NCBI GenBank assembly: GCA_031266695.1
Contig: JAISAK010000053.1
Coordinates: 1 to 6,350, forward strand
Direction of reading: 5' to 3'
From: Treponema sp.
GTDB lineage: Bacteria; Spirochaetota; Spirochaetia; Treponematales; Breznakiellaceae
Length of the DNA stretch: 6,350 bases
A model generated the notes under the pieces. The model saw only the letters and a list, made by a program, of their open reading frames with translations. It had not been told where the DNA came from and ran no database searches. Positions within the stretch are counted from its first letter, which is position 1. The number at the start of each line of letters is the position of its first letter. Below are positions 5,910-6,350 of this stretch, one piece after another. Made by a program: the position numbers and the translations under genes.

Positions 5910-6182
5910 ATGTCCGCCCATATCACCTTCAATCCGGCTGCTTTCAAGCACGGCGTAACCGAAGCCGATATACGGCGGGCTATTGATATATATATTTATG
6001 AAGATCCCTTGGAAGATTACGAGAATAAGTATCTTCTCTTGGGATATGATACAAAGGGAACGCTGCTTGAAATTATGTATAACATAATCGAAGGCGATAA
6101 CATCAACGTATTCCATGCGATGCCCTGCCGCAGGGCATTTTATAATTTAGTGCGAGGTGAACATGGCAACGATGACCGATGA
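5910..6182 (+). CDS. BrnT-like small toxin candidate, first gene of a toxin-antitoxin-like pair
   Basis: The 90-aa soluble protein has no signal peptide or membrane segment. It opens with a KHGVTEADIRRAID helix (residues 13-26), followed by strands around YLLLGYDTKGTLLEIMYNI (41-59) and a closing FHAMPCRRAFYNL (68-80). This KHGV, LLEI, HAMP-R-R pattern resembles the small BrnT/RelE-like proteins found next to short antitoxins in many bacteria, which by analogy would be ribosome-dependent or free RNases. The match is from memory and the catalytic residues are not assigned. The ATG directly follows a strong promoter with no Shine-Dalgarno. It overlaps the next gene by 20 bp. Its base composition is more AT-rich than that of the adhE operon, which fits horizontal transfer. 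It could be a non-toxic relative. Confidence 0.72.
   Translation: MSAHITFNPAAFKHGVTEADIRRAIDIYIYEDPLEDYENKYLLLGYDTKGTLLEIMYNIIEGDNINVFHAMPCRRAFYNLVRGEHGNDDR
6120..6138 (+). other. Hairpin at the toxin-antitoxin junction
   Basis: ATGCCCTG pairs perfectly with CAGGGCAT around a CCG loop (8-bp stem), followed by TTTATAATTTAG. It lies in codons 71-77 of the toxin gene and ends 15 bases before the antitoxin Shine-Dalgarno. The tail resembles a weak intrinsic terminator, and TATAAT at 6141-6146 resembles a -10 box for an internal antitoxin promoter, although no -35 is visible. It may simply reflect the codons used. Confidence 0.4.
6154..6157 (+). promoter_or_regulatory. Shine-Dalgarno of the antitoxin candidate
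   Basis: GAGG (within GCGAGGTGAAC) lies 5 bases before the ATG at 6163, inside the toxin gene. It favours 6163 over the in-frame ATG at 6172, for which the spacing would be 14 bases. Confidence 0.65.
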
Positions 6183-6350
6183 AGAAGCGGACGCGCTCGA
6201 TGAACTCCTGACCCGGACAACTCCAAAAATCAGGGCAGGGGAAGGCGGGTTTTTTACCAGACAGCGGAACCTGTTAAACGCCCTTGATCCGATAGCGGCG
6301 AATTATATCCGTTCCCGGGCGGAGATTACACACCATTCCCCATCGGAAAT
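6163..6350 (+). CDS. Putative antitoxin partner, 3' end cut by window
   Basis: Sixty-two codons are visible and the frame is open at the edge. The acidic N-terminus (MATMTDEEADALDELLTRT) is followed by a Gly/Phe/Arg linker (about residues 22-35). Then comes a segment LDPIAANYIRSRAEITHHS with SEI at the edge (about 41-62), which looks like the start of a ribbon-helix-helix-like or similar DNA-binding or dimerisation unit. This layout is usual for the small proteins encoded behind BrnT-like toxins, which neutralise the toxin and repress the operon. The start overlaps the toxin end by 20 bp and has its own Shine-Dalgarno, so expression is probably coupled to the toxin. The domain type cannot be settled because the C-terminus is missing. 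Confidence 0.65.
   Translation, partial: MATMTDEEADALDELLTRTTPKIRAGEGGFFTRQRNLLNALDPIAANYIRSRAEITHHSPSE

Noticed and set aside
6071..6089. Palindrome ATTATG-TATAA-CATAAT inside the toxin gene as an operator
   Set aside because: It lies deep in coding sequence, about 160 bp after the promoter, and is explained equally well by AT-rich codons. No second copy is seen near the promoter.
5685..6116. Minus-strand 143-codon frame across the toxin and the repeats
   Set aside because: Its first part is antisense to the toxin candidate and its last part is a translation of the inverted repeat. No start signal is visible.

Overview
The window looks like a piece of a bacterial chromosome of moderate to slightly high GC. 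The bifunctional AdhE, the kinase family at the left edge, the toxin-antitoxin-like pair and the style of intergenic repeats remind me of host-associated spirochaetes (Treponema type) or another fermentative anaerobe. This is an impression, since no rRNA or other phylogenetic marker is present.

Left part (1-5160), all on the minus strand. Four genes are packed head to tail and can be read from one promoter at 5167-5194. In order of transcription they are: a THUMP-domain class I RNA methyltransferase of the RlmL/YpsC group (3934-5160); a TetR-family regulator (3324-3920, 13 bp gap); a bifunctional acetaldehyde/alcohol dehydrogenase, AdhE (612-3245, 78 bp gap); and an aminoglycoside-phosphotransferase-fold small-molecule kinase that runs off the left edge (1-615, overlapping adhE by ATGA). 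The regulator and AdhE probably form a functional pair controlling acetyl-CoA reduction to ethanol. The methyltransferase is probably an unrelated housekeeping gene that supplies the promoter. The kinase substrate is unknown.

Middle (5161-5909). This is a 749-bp divergent intergenic region with no convincing gene. It holds degenerate short tandem words, a CACGGAG repeat, two small hairpins and a mosaic of longer repeats: a 44-bp direct repeat 130 bp apart, and inverted copies at 5563-5613/5713-5763 and 5497-5511/5786-5800. It looks like a landing zone for short dispersed repeats.

Right part (5910-6350), plus strand. A small BrnT-like toxin candidate (90 aa) overlaps by 20 bp the start of a putative antitoxin that runs off the right edge.

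The most notable structural point is that both divergent operons start with the same architecture. Each has a near-consensus sigma-70 -35/-10 pair whose -10 hexamer ends exactly 6 bases before the first start codon, and no Shine-Dalgarno, so both first genes are predicted to be translated from leaderless mRNAs. The downstream genes of both operons have ordinary Shine-Dalgarno sequences.
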